Made by a program: the position numbers and the translations under genes. From NCBI GenBank assembly GCA_029259815.1, contig JAJDEJ010000232.1, positions 1 through 64,000 of the forward strand: a stretch of 64,000 nt of DNA, given 5' to 3'. This stretch comes from Planctomycetaceae bacterium (GTDB lineage Bacteria > Planctomycetota > Planctomycetia > Planctomycetales > Planctomycetaceae). Under the pieces are notes generated by a model. It did no database searches. It was not told the DNA's origin and saw nothing but the letters and a program-made list of their open reading frames with translations. Shown here in pieces: positions 36,926 through 46,334 of this stretch (its first letter is position 1; every line of letters begins with the position of its first letter).

Positions 36926-39900
36926 ATGCAAGTCACACGAGTCAGCGATCGCCATGCGACAGCGTCCGACCATGAATCCGATGCCCCCCGTCTCACCATG
37001 ACTGAGAGCCCGCAGCCTGTGAATCGATCTCTGCCGACAACCCCTCTGGGGCGAAAAAGAATGATCCATCGAATTCGAGTCTCACTCGTCTGCCTCGCGC
37101 TGTGTCTAATGACGTTCGCGTCACAGGCACATGCCCAGTTTTTTGGTGAGTCGTCCGGAACAGCGTCGCTGAGCGACTATGCCGTCCAAGACGACTTTGG
37201 CGGGGCCTACATGCTCGGCAACGACGGCGGGACCTACCTGCTGTTTCAAAAGATGATCGGGGAAGGAACCGGCTTCACGGCGGGCTATCAGCGACTCGGT
37301 CTTCGCCTCAAGTTGATCGACACGGGTGACAGTCATCTGTGGAGTGAAGGCCATGTCATCATCACTGATGAGAGTCGCACGGGCTTCAACCTGGGTGGCG
37401 GCTATCGCTGGATGATTGATGGCAACATCCTTGGTGTGCACGGCTGGTACGACAACTTCCAGACCGACCTCAACAACCGATACACGCAGACCACCTTTGG
37501 CGTTGAGCTGTTGCACGAGGACCTCGACATCCGGGCCAATGCCTACATCCCCTTTGGCGATGACGAGAATTTCGTCGGCATTGCTGATGAGGGCACGGTG
37601 CCCATCTTTGACAAGCGCCGCATTGCGTTCATCGGAACGGCCTTTGAAGAACAGGCCATGAAGGGCGTTGATGCGGAGGTCGGTGCCCCGATCCTTCACT
37701 TACCGTGGGCCCGAGCCTATGCGGGTGGCTACTACTATGAATCACAGGATGGAGACGACGCCCCCGGTTTTCGGGGACGGGTCGAGACGGCCATTTCAGA
37801 CGACCTGTCGCTGAACTTCATGGTCACGCACGACTCGGTCTTTGACACCAATCTCAACCTGGGTGTCGAGTACCGCTTCAGCGGTGGGGTCGCAGCACCG
37901 ACGTGCGGACCGTTCCATGGTTACAATCGCAAGTACGCACAGGTCCGTCGTCAGTGGCCGATCGCAACACGAATCGCGACCGTGGCGGCCTTGTATGACT
38001 CCATCAACCCGCGAACCGGCCTGCCGTATAAGGTCACGCATGTTGACAACACGAATCCCACATCGGGTGACGGCACCTTCGAGAACCCCTTCCGGCGATT
38101 GCCCTCGACGGCTCCCGGCTCTGACTTCGTCCTTGTCCAAAGTGGTGTGGGCGAGACACGCGGCAACATCAATCTCGATCCCTTCACACGCATGCTGGGT
38201 GAAGGCAAACCATTCACCTTTGTGGACGCCCGTCGGGGTGAATTCCTGCTTCCCGAAGCTTTCGGTCGAACCGGGCCGGCGCCCATTCTCAGGCCCACGA
38301 ACCCGATGCGTGACGTGATCACCATTGCCAGTGGAGTGGAAGTCAACAACTTCACCATCCGGGCACCCGGTCAAACGGCGATCGGTGGCAGGGACATCAC
38401 CGACTTCCGCATCGAAATGATTAACGGCAACGCCGAGAACGGCATCAACATCGTCAACGCCAGCGGCCGGGGCATCATCCGCGGATTCGGCATGCCGGGC
38501 GACCCGTTTCTGCTGACCGACACGGGCATCTTCGTCAGCAACACGGGTGGTGATCCGCTGCATCTGGATGTGGATGGAGTCGATACGTCAGGTGGCGACG
38601 TCGGCATGGAGATCATCGCGGCCGGTGGAGACATTCGGTCTGACATTCGCAGAGTGCGCGGTGATAACCACATGGAAGCGGGCATGATTCTCGGTGCCCT
38701 CGTGAGTAGTGAACACGTGGCGGAACTCGACGATGTGTTCATCCGCAGCTCGTTGAACGAGACCGGTCGCGGCATTGTATTGGACGTGGCGAACGGTGGT
38801 GCTCTGGCTGCGAGGATGAATCTGGTCGGTGCAGATGGCAATGGCGATCTGTTGGCGGCGGACGTCACCAGCGGCATGCTCAACGCGACAATCAACAACG
38901 GTTTCTTCTCAAACAGCCGCACTGCCAATGGTGTGAAGTTCACCCTGGACGATGCCCGTGGCCGCACGACGTTCAACAGCCTCATTGCTGATCGCAACGA
39001 TGTCGATGGCCTCAACGCAGAGGCGACGGGTGCACTCAACGACTACACGATCAATGTCATTGACAGTGAAGTGATCGCCAATGGCGACGACAACTTCGAT
39101 ACGACTGTCACGGGTGGCGCAGCCTTGCGACTATTCGTCGACCCGACTCTGGCAATCCTTTCGCAGTCAGGTAGCGGCTTTGAGTTCGAGGTCCGCGATC
39201 CGGGCTCAGTGCTTATCGCTGACTTTATTGACACGAATCTCTCACAGAATGCTCTGCACGCCGTGGATGGCACCGTGCAGAACGGTGGCTACGCGAATGT
39301 CGGCATGCTTCGTTCTTTAGGTCAGGATTCCGGTGCGAACGGCCTGAACCTCAATGTCGATCGCAATGCGACATTCCGTGGCTTCTTCGACACGGGTTCC
39401 TTCAGTCGCAGTGGTGTGAACGGGGTGGAGGTCGCTGTTGCGGACGGCTCGATGGCTGAGCTGAACTTCTTCAACACGCCTGCCGACCAGAACGGAGCGA
39501 ATGGCCTGCTGTTCGATGTGTCCGATGGCATTAACGGCGGCAGCAGTCTGACCATGAACGTGATGAACGGTGACTTCTCCGATAATCCGCTGGCGAACGT
39601 TCGCGGTTCGGTTGACGGACCCGGCTCAGAAGCGATCCTCAACTTCACCAATACGACGGCCAGCAATCTGGGCACCATCGGTGGTCTGGTGCTGGACGCC
39701 ACTCGCGGCGGCAGCATCGACACGAACTGGAACCTGGGCTCGATCTCGAATGTCCTCAACGACGGTGTCCAGGCGAACGTTGATGGGCCGGGGAGTAACA
39801 TCAGTCTCGATCTTGTCGGTTTAACCATTCAAAACAACTTGGGCGACGGCATTGATGGTGTGCTCACCAACGGTGGTCCCGGCTCGGCTCTGGACATCAA

Positions 39901-42900
39901 TCTGACCAGTACGACGGTGCAACTCAACGCGGCCAACGGTGTTGACGTGTCCGTCGATGGCATGGGTGCGACGAGTCGTGTGAACTTTGTGAACTCTCCC
40001 GTCATCCAGAATGTGGGTGACGGTTTCGAGTTTGACGTGCTTGGCGGTGCGAATCTCGTCGCGGTCGCTTCGGGAGCCGGCAGCTTCAGTGGCAACAGTC
40101 AGCGCGCCTGGCACGGAACGGTTGATGGCATGGGCTCAGCAGCCTCACTCAATGTGAGCGGCATCGACGGCGACTTCTCCGGACTGGAAGGTGGTCGTTT
40201 CGATGTCACCGGTGGCGGACTGTTCAACCTCACGATGTTTGATGTCAATGTGACCGGTAGCCGTCTTGACGGTTTGCTGACCAACGTCGAAGGACCGATG
40301 AGTGAAGCCAATCTCCGGTTGGAGAGTGTCCGACTTCGCAACAATGGCTCGGCGGGTGCAGGTGATGGATTCCGGGTCAACGCGTCCGAGGGTGCAACCG
40401 TGCTCTCCGAACTCGACAGCATGCTGGTCACCGGCAACCGGGACAACGGTTTCCGCTTCGACACCATCACCGGTGCGGTGTCAAATGCCTATCTGATGAT
40501 GCCCAGCACCACCGGCAACGGTCGTGCCGGACTTCGATTCAACACGATGTCGGGCGGACGCTCGGGCATCAGCGTCACTGACGGCTCGTTCTCGAACAAT
40601 GGTGTTTCCTTCCCAGCAAGTGGTGTGGAAGGCATGGTGCGCGGAATCGGCTCAACTGCCAACGTCGCATTCAATGGCACAACGGCGGACATGAACTCCC
40701 GACATGGCTTTGACTTCCTGGCCGACACCGGAGCGAGACTGACAGCCAAGTTGGTGAGCATCGGTGTCACCGGGGCAGCTCCGTTTGTCAGCAATACCGC
40801 GAGTGGACCGCTGTCCGCTTCCAACAACACACTGAGTGGTGTGCGATTCAGCGCGATGAACGGCGGTCCGACGCACGGCAATCTGTTGATGCTGGGAGCG
40901 AATCAGTTCAATAACAATGGCGACTACGGTGTCGACTACGACGCCCTCAACATCGAGCAGGGCATCGCCATCTTCGATGGGTCGGCGAGCAATAACGGCA
41001 TGGACGGCGTCAACATCCGCATGGAAAACGTCACACTGGGATCGATCGGCGTCCTCGGAAGCTCGGCGGTCGCGAGTGATAACGGCGGTGACGGCTTTGA
41101 TGCCTCTGTCGTCAATACCACGCTCGGACCGATCAACGTGGGTCCCTTCAACACTCCCACGGGCGTGATCGACCTGCTGCCGGGCCTGTCGGTCAACGGG
41201 ATCACCGCTGAAAACAACATGGGCCACGGCATCGTGTTCCAAGGCGTGAACTCGACCATCGTTGATGGTGAGGTCATCAACAACATCGCGAATGAGAATC
41301 AAGGCAACGGCCTCTTTGTGATGCTCACTGACACGATGGCAGACAATCTGCACGTCAACACGAACAATGCCTCGGAGAACGTCTTGAACGGCGTCAACGT
41401 CGAACTCCTCCGCACACCAATCAACAACCTGCAGATGAACGACAATGGCACGCTCTTGACCGGCACGCAGAACGTCGGGCTGACGTACTTCATTGATGGT
41501 GACACGTTCTCCCTCCCGTTCAGTATTTCGAACAGCTCGGATCCTGGCGTCGACATCACGCGATTTAACTTCGATATGTCAACGTCGGTGTCTGGTGCCC
41601 TCTATAACACTGTATCCGGAGCCAACCGGCCATTCTTGCCACTCGCGGGAAGCGATGTCACAACTGGCCTGACAACGGTCAATGGGACAGCCGTGCCTCC
41701 CTATCCCGACGGTCTTGTCGCCGACTTTTCTCAAACGCTCGACTTGGAATTCAACGACTTCAACGCCAATGAGACGTTCCTCTGGGAAATCGATGCAGAT
41801 CTCACTCCGGGTGGAGATGAATCAGTGTTTGGTAACCAGCTGATCGGTTCGACCGTTGTCGTTGACTTCTCAAATGGCGCTCAACTGACGGGTGCCTTGA
41901 TGGCTGTCCCTGGAAACAATGATGCGGCCATCTTTGTGGCGACGGGTGGCACCGGCCTCGGCGGTGCTGTTGCGAACAATGGCCTCAACGGCATTCGGCT
42001 GTTTGCGGATGACTCGGCTCTGAACAACCTCAGTGCGTCGGGGAATGTCTCGATGGGGAACGGTCAATCCGGCATGTTGATCGACACCATCAATGGCTCA
42101 GACGTCTCCACCGCCGCATTGACGGGTAACGAACTCACGATGAATGGCAATGGCGGACTCGTACTGGACTTTGATGACTCCAGCCTGACAGACGCGACCA
42201 TCAGTGACAGCAACCTCAGCAGCAACACGGGCGATGGTGCTCTGTTTGACTTCATGAACTCGCCGGTGATGAATCTGGAGATCAGCGACAACCCGAACAT
42301 CGACCAGAACACGGGCAACGGCATCAACTTCCAGATGGTCAACTCCAACGTCAATGGATTGTTGATGGATAACAACGGCGTCGGCACGATCATTCCGCCG
42401 TCGCCGACCGGTGCCTTCGACATCACACTCAACCTGCAGCCGGGCTTGACGCCTTCTCAGATTGCCGCCTTCCAAATGGCGGAACAGCGTTGGGAAGAGA
42501 TTATCATCGGCGATGTGCCGGACATCGGCATGATCGACGATCTGGTCATTGATGCCAGCGTGGTCGCCATCGATGGACCGGGTGGCATTCTCGGACAGGC
42601 CGGTCCGACGGGACTGCGTGGTGGCAGCTTCATTCCCTTCCAGGGGATCATGCAGTTCGACTCGGCGGACTTGGGTGCATTGGAAATGGCGGGTCAGTTG
42701 GAAGATGTGATCCTGCATGAGATGGGACATGTCCTCGGCTTCGGCACCATCTGGGACAACCTCGGATTGCTGATCAACCCGGCCAGCATGGGCGGAATGG
42801 ATCCGCGGTTCACGGGTGCTCAGGCGACGGCTCAGTACAACACCGTCTTCGGAAACATGGATGCCGACATTCCCGTCGAAGCCACGGGCGGTCCCGGCAC

Positions 42901-45796
42901 GGCTGACAGTCACTGGAGAGAAGCCGACTTCACGAATGAACTCATGACCGGCTTCCTCAATCCTGGTGTGAATCCGATCAGTTTGGTTACGATCGCACAG
43001 TTCGAAGACCTCGGGTACACCGTGGATATCGGACAAGCTGATCCCTTCGTGCCGCTGGTCAGCCCACCGGGTGGTCCCGCGATTGAAGGCAGCTTCAGTC
43101 AAGATCTGGTTAAACAGGTCGTGCAGTTCAGCGATGCGGCGTCCTCCGGAATCGCGGCACTGCAAATTGGCTCCAAAGGCTTTGAGGCTCTGCAGGCCAT
43201 CCAGCAGAACGGTCTCAACGGAGTCAACATCAGCCTGACTAACAGTGACCTCACCGGTGGCGTGATCAGCAACAATACGATCTCCGGTCACACGAACGGT
43301 GACGGTGTTCGCATGGTCAACCCAACTACCACCGGCACGCCGATCGAACTCGACTTCCTGGACAACACCATCTCGAACAATCTCGGAGGTGCCGGCGTCA
43401 ACATTCAACTCGCCCAGCCGGACCTCGTTTCGACCTTCGACGGTAACAACGTCAACGACAACGGGGCTCAGGGCTTGAATCTGGTCATCGACAATGTGCA
43501 GGTGGACATGTCCATCACCGACAACACCATCACCGGTAACGGGAGCGAAGGCATCAATGTCGATCTCACCGGCACGGGAGTCTTCAACACGCCTGACTTC
43601 TCCGGGAATACGATCTCGGGCAACGGCGGACCGGGTGTGGCACTCACTGCGGCGGACAGCACGATGTTCGACCTGAATCTGGGTGTCGGCGGTGGGACGA
43701 ACACCATCAACGGCAACACGGACGCCGGCCTCGCCATCGAGATGAGCGACACCGCTTCCGGCGTCCTCAATGTGACCAACACCACCATCACCAACACGGT
43801 CGATGGCTCGTTGGCCGACTTCAATGGAGATGGCCTCGGGGTGCGGATGATCAACGCGGCCACTCTGGCTGTGACGATCGACGGCGATCCCATGAATCCC
43901 CCGGTTGGCAACACGCTTGGTGCTCCAGCGGGTAGCAACGTTTCCATCAGCGGGAACCTGGGCGACGGCGTGTCGTTCTTCCTGGACGAAAGTGCCTCAC
44001 TCACAAACCTCGACATCCTGAGTTCGCTCATCGCTGGAAACGCCGGCGACGGCGTGGAAGTCATGCGTCAAGGCATGGCCGTCCTGTCACCCGTGCTGAT
44101 GTCGAACAATGACATCGTCAGCAACGCCGGCAATGGACTGCGGATCAATGCCCGCAATGCGATGCTGATTGACGAGTACGACATCACTCAAAACAACATC
44201 TCCTCCAACGGCATGAACGGTGCGTTCTTCCTGACCGAAGCTGACGCACGTGTGAACGCCGACATCAGTTTCAACACCATCGACGGCAACGGCGGAGACG
44301 GCATCCGGTCCGAGGGTATCGAGAATGATCCCACCGACGTTCAGGCCATCGCCGGCGACTGGTTCGGCAACAGCCTCAGCAATAACGACGGTCGCGGCAT
44401 CGGACTGTTTACCCAGCACGGCACATTCGACCTCCACAACATCGGCTTCGACGGTGTGGACGGATTCGGTCGCAGCATGGGCAACGTCATCAACGCGAAC
44501 GGTCTCGACGGTGTCGAAATCGGAGGGAACGATCAGACAGTCTTCGCCGGTGTGAGCGGCATCGCTTCCATCGTGAACAATATGATTACGAACAATGGGA
44601 CTCTCGGCACAGAATTCGATAACAGTGGCATCGATGTCAATACTCCGAACGGTTTCGAGATACTGCTCATCGACAACAACACGATTTCCGGCAACTCAGG
44701 AAACGGGATGGAATTGTCGAACCGTAGCGAGTTGACAGGTCCGGGGACCAACTTCCTGACCGTCACCGCAGATAACAACACCATCACCGGCAACGGGGAA
44801 GACGGTGTTGAGATCACAACGAGCGGCAACAACGACGGTGAAGATGGACGACAGCGGTCTGATATCGAGATTACCAATTCCACAATCAGCATGAACGGTG
44901 CCCGTGGTGTGGATATCGTCAATCGTGGTGATGGTGACTCATTCAACCGGGCGCGTCTTGTGATCGACAATACCACTATCAGCGCAAATGCGTTGGAAGC
45001 AGTCTATGTTGTCAACACGGCGGACATTGCTCAGACAGCAGATGTTCCCTCCACCGATCCCCTCTTGTCCGGTGGTAACGTGTTCAACAACCCGATTCTC
45101 GACCTCGTCGTGAATGACAGCACGATCACCAACAATGGTGTTGCCAGTCCCTTCTCTGGAACCGGATTGGTTGTCCGCGTGGGAACAAGCGGTGCCACAA
45201 CTGACCACACCGATCCGGGTGGATTCGTGAGTGACGGACTCGGCGGTCTGACCGGTCGAGGTGGTGTCCTCGGAACGGTGACCGACAACACGTTCGGCGG
45301 CAACTTCGGCGTCGATGCGCTGTTCGAGTCCTTCACATCAACGGTCGACCCGACGACGGGCACGACCTGGGATGCGGTCACGTTTGACCCCACAGGTTAC
45401 CAGAGCGATCCCTTGGGCCGATTCGATCTGACCTTTACCGGCAACACGGGAGATTCGACAGACGTGACAAATGAGGGTGCCTTCTACGCCAATGCGGATC
45501 CCGTGTTTAAGTCGAGGGACACCGCTCAGGCTCCAGCCGGACCGTTCGACGTGGGCGGTGCCCGACGTCGTAATGCTCAGCGACTGGCCGACCGTGCCGG
45601 GGCATTCATTGCACCCCTCGTCTCGCCGGATCTCGGTACCTTCCTGTATCCCGGTGTGGGAGCCAGCACGTTCCGCGTTTCGGCCGGGTCGAACACGGCA
45701 GGCTTCACAGGAGTGGGCAGCGACAGTTTCCTGGACGCGGTCTTCCTTCCGGGCGCCATCTTCGGCGAACTCCCCTTCACCTGGGGAACCTTCTAA
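36926..45796 (+). CDS. Giant inverse-autotransporter-like surface protein with embedded leishmanolysin-type protease
   Basis: 2,956 residues. A basic extension precedes a signal-peptide core (RVSLVCLALCLMTFASQAHA, about 50-69); ATG 37061 is an alternative start, but 36926 has the better GGAGAG site. Residues about 72-325 look like the inverse-autotransporter (intimin/invasin) beta-barrel: RTGFNLGGGYRWMIDGNILG, VHGWYDNFQTDLNNRYTQTT, FGVELLHEDLDIRANAYIPF. About 375-445 starts the passenger (HVDNTNPTSGDGTFENPFRR). Long repeats follow (NNGLNGVNI, GDGVRM, NTISGN), consistent with a right-handed beta-helix. At about 1830-2045 is a zincin: VILHEMGHVLGFGTIW (HExxH at 1931), a third-ligand candidate in DSHWREADF (about 1996) and a Met-turn ELMTG, as in leishmanolysin (M8). 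No C-terminal barrel. Probably an exposed adhesin or enzyme. Confidence 0.85.
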   Translation: MQVTRVSDRHATASDHESDAPRLTMTESPQPVNRSLPTTPLGRKRMIHRIRVSLVCLALCLMTFASQAHAQFFGESSGTASLSDYAVQDDFGGAYMLGNDGGTYLLFQKMIGEGTGFTAGYQRLGLRLKLIDTGDSHLWSEGHVIITDESRTGFNLGGGYRWMIDGNILGVHGWYDNFQTDLNNRYTQTTFGVELLHEDLDIRANAYIPFGDDENFVGIADEGTVPIFDKRRIAFIGTAFEEQAMKGVDAEVGAPILHLPWARAYAGGYYYESQDGDDAPGFRGRVETAISDDLSLNFMVTHDSVFDTNLNLGVEYRFSGGVAAPTCGPFHGYNRKYAQVRRQWPIATRIATVAALYDSINPRTGLPYKVTHVDNTNPTSGDGTFENPFRRLPSTAPGSDFVLVQSGVGETRGNINLDPFTRMLGEGKPFTFVDARRGEFLLPEAFGRTGPAPILRPTNPMRDVITIASGVEVNNFTIRAPGQTAIGGRDITDFRIEMINGNAENGINIVNASGRGIIRGFGMPGDPFLLTDTGIFVSNTGGDPLHLDVDGVDTSGGDVGMEIIAAGGDIRSDIRRVRGDNHMEAGMILGALVSSEHVAELDDVFIRSSLNETGRGIVLDVANGGALAARMNLVGADGNGDLLAADVTSGMLNATINNGFFSNSRTANGVKFTLDDARGRTTFNSLIADRNDVDGLNAEATGALNDYTINVIDSEVIANGDDNFDTTVTGGAALRLFVDPTLAILSQSGSGFEFEVRDPGSVLIADFIDTNLSQNALHAVDGTVQNGGYANVGMLRSLGQDSGANGLNLNVDRNATFRGFFDTGSFSRSGVNGVEVAVADGSMAELNFFNTPADQNGANGLLFDVSDGINGGSSLTMNVMNGDFSDNPLANVRGSVDGPGSEAILNFTNTTASNLGTIGGLVLDATRGGSIDTNWNLGSISNVLNDGVQANVDGPGSNISLDLVGLTIQNNLGDGIDGVLTNGGPGSALDINLTSTTVQLNAANGVDVSVDGMGATSRVNFVNSPVIQNVGDGFEFDVLGGANLVAVASGAGSFSGNSQRAWHGTVDGMGSAASLNVSGIDGDFSGLEGGRFDVTGGGLFNLTMFDVNVTGSRLDGLLTNVEGPMSEANLRLESVRLRNNGSAGAGDGFRVNASEGATVLSELDSMLVTGNRDNGFRFDTITGAVSNAYLMMPSTTGNGRAGLRFNTMSGGRSGISVTDGSFSNNGVSFPASGVEGMVRGIGSTANVAFNGTTADMNSRHGFDFLADTGARLTAKLVSIGVTGAAPFVSNTASGPLSASNNTLSGVRFSAMNGGPTHGNLLMLGANQFNNNGDYGVDYDALNIEQGIAIFDGSASNNGMDGVNIRMENVTLGSIGVLGSSAVASDNGGDGFDASVVNTTLGPINVGPFNTPTGVIDLLPGLSVNGITAENNMGHGIVFQGVNSTIVDGEVINNIANENQGNGLFVMLTDTMADNLHVNTNNASENVLNGVNVELLRTPINNLQMNDNGTLLTGTQNVGLTYFIDGDTFSLPFSISNSSDPGVDITRFNFDMSTSVSGALYNTVSGANRPFLPLAGSDVTTGLTTVNGTAVPPYPDGLVADFSQTLDLEFNDFNANETFLWEIDADLTPGGDESVFGNQLIGSTVVVDFSNGAQLTGALMAVPGNNDAAIFVATGGTGLGGAVANNGLNGIRLFADDSALNNLSASGNVSMGNGQSGMLIDTINGSDVSTAALTGNELTMNGNGGLVLDFDDSSLTDATISDSNLSSNTGDGALFDFMNSPVMNLEISDNPNIDQNTGNGINFQMVNSNVNGLLMDNNGVGTIIPPSPTGAFDITLNLQPGLTPSQIAAFQMAEQRWEEIIIGDVPDIGMIDDLVIDASVVAIDGPGGILGQAGPTGLRGGSFIPFQGIMQFDSADLGALEMAGQLEDVILHEMGHVLGFGTIWDNLGLLINPASMGGMDPRFTGAQATAQYNTVFGNMDADIPVEATGGPGTADSHWREADFTNELMTGFLNPGVNPISLVTIAQFEDLGYTVDIGQADPFVPLVSPPGGPAIEGSFSQDLVKQVVQFSDAASSGIAALQIGSKGFEALQAIQQNGLNGVNISLTNSDLTGGVISNNTISGHTNGDGVRMVNPTTTGTPIELDFLDNTISNNLGGAGVNIQLAQPDLVSTFDGNNVNDNGAQGLNLVIDNVQVDMSITDNTITGNGSEGINVDLTGTGVFNTPDFSGNTISGNGGPGVALTAADSTMFDLNLGVGGGTNTINGNTDAGLAIEMSDTASGVLNVTNTTITNTVDGSLADFNGDGLGVRMINAATLAVTIDGDPMNPPVGNTLGAPAGSNVSISGNLGDGVSFFLDESASLTNLDILSSLIAGNAGDGVEVMRQGMAVLSPVLMSNNDIVSNAGNGLRINARNAMLIDEYDITQNNISSNGMNGAFFLTEADARVNADISFNTIDGNGGDGIRSEGIENDPTDVQAIAGDWFGNSLSNNDGRGIGLFTQHGTFDLHNIGFDGVDGFGRSMGNVINANGLDGVEIGGNDQTVFAGVSGIASIVNNMITNNGTLGTEFDNSGIDVNTPNGFEILLIDNNTISGNSGNGMELSNRSELTGPGTNFLTVTADNNTITGNGEDGVEITTSGNNDGEDGRQRSDIEITNSTISMNGARGVDIVNRGDGDSFNRARLVIDNTTISANALEAVYVVNTADIAQTADVPSTDPLLSGGNVFNNPILDLVVNDSTITNNGVASPFSGTGLVVRVGTSGATTDHTDPGGFVSDGLGGLTGRGGVLGTVTDNTFGGNFGVDALFESFTSTVDPTTGTTWDAVTFDPTGYQSDPLGRFDLTFTGNTGDSTDVTNEGAFYANADPVFKSRDTAQAPAGPFDVGGARRRNAQRLADRAGAFIAPLVSPDLGTFLYPGVGASTFRVSAGSNTAGFTGVGSDSFLDAVFLPGAIFGELPFTWGTF

Positions 45797-45940
45797 GCTT
45801 TGGCGGAAAACTCATGGTCGCCATCACGCTCCGCGTGATGAGCGGATCGACGGACGACTCTCGTGCTTGGAATACGTAGCCTTCATCTGTTCGTCTCGCG
45901 GAGCGAGACGACTCCATTGGAGTTTCCCGACAAAGCCGAG
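45795..45940. repeat. REPIN/MITE-like element, family 1, copy 2
   Basis: Closely matches 8878-9025. Left end AAGCTTTGGCGGAAAACTC, first hairpin CATCACGCTCCGCGTGATG, second hairpin CGTCTCGCGGAGCGAGACG, right end GAGTTTCCCGACAAAGCC. It overlaps the TAA stop of the giant gene, so that stop codon is at the element boundary. Confidence 0.85.
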
Positions 45941-45990
45941 CATTCTTTTCGACCACTCCTCAGGCCGATGTGCCTGCTAATCATCCCATC

Positions 45991-46313
45991 ATGTTCCTGG
46001 GAATCGACTACGCCCACAACCGCGATCTCGACCTGTACTTCAACGCCCTCTACGAAGATCTCGACGCTGCCCTCAAACAACAGCCGACGGCCATCTACTT
46101 CGGCCAGGCTACTTCGGCCAGGGCAGTGAGACCGTCAAGCTCTGCATCGGCTGCGGCCAGTCCCGCCGCACACTCTTCGTCCGTGGCTACCGCTTCTGGC
46201 GTCCGTTGGTCAAAACTTTCTCGCCTTTCGCCTTTCCCAAAGTCGCCCCCCAGCCCTCGCGGCTGGCGACACCATCTACCGAAGCTCTGGCATCAATGCC
46301 TGTCCAAGAGTGA
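45991..46313 (+). pseudogene. GNAT-like acetyltransferase fragment, 5'-truncated and frameshifted
   Basis: The frame reads MFLGIDYAHNRDLDLYFNAL then YEDLDAALKQQPTAIYFGQ and is then broken. CTACTTCGGCCAGG occurs twice in tandem (46095-46108 and 46109-46122), a 14-bp duplication that shifts the frame. If one copy is removed the frame continues GSETVKLCIGCGQSRRTLFV, RGYRFWRPLVKTFSPFAF and ends at TGA 46311-46313. This resembles the C-terminal part of BioF2/GNAT-type acetyltransferases, identified by recall only. The N-terminal half is missing, replaced by the REPIN-like element upstream. Non-functional in this form. Confidence 0.75.
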
Positions 46314-46334
46314 AGAGTGCCGCAGATGTCGCTC

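Noticed and set aside
42098..43408. 436-codon open frame antisense to the giant gene
   Set aside because: No family motif, leader or ribosome site; long antisense frames are expected opposite a GC-rich repetitive gene with biased codons. The many 100-250 codon antisense frames between 37121 and 45780 were rejected for the same reason.
45471..45980. 169-codon frame running from the giant gene into the REPIN-like element
   Set aside because: Alternate frame of the giant gene extended by repeat sequence; no independent support.
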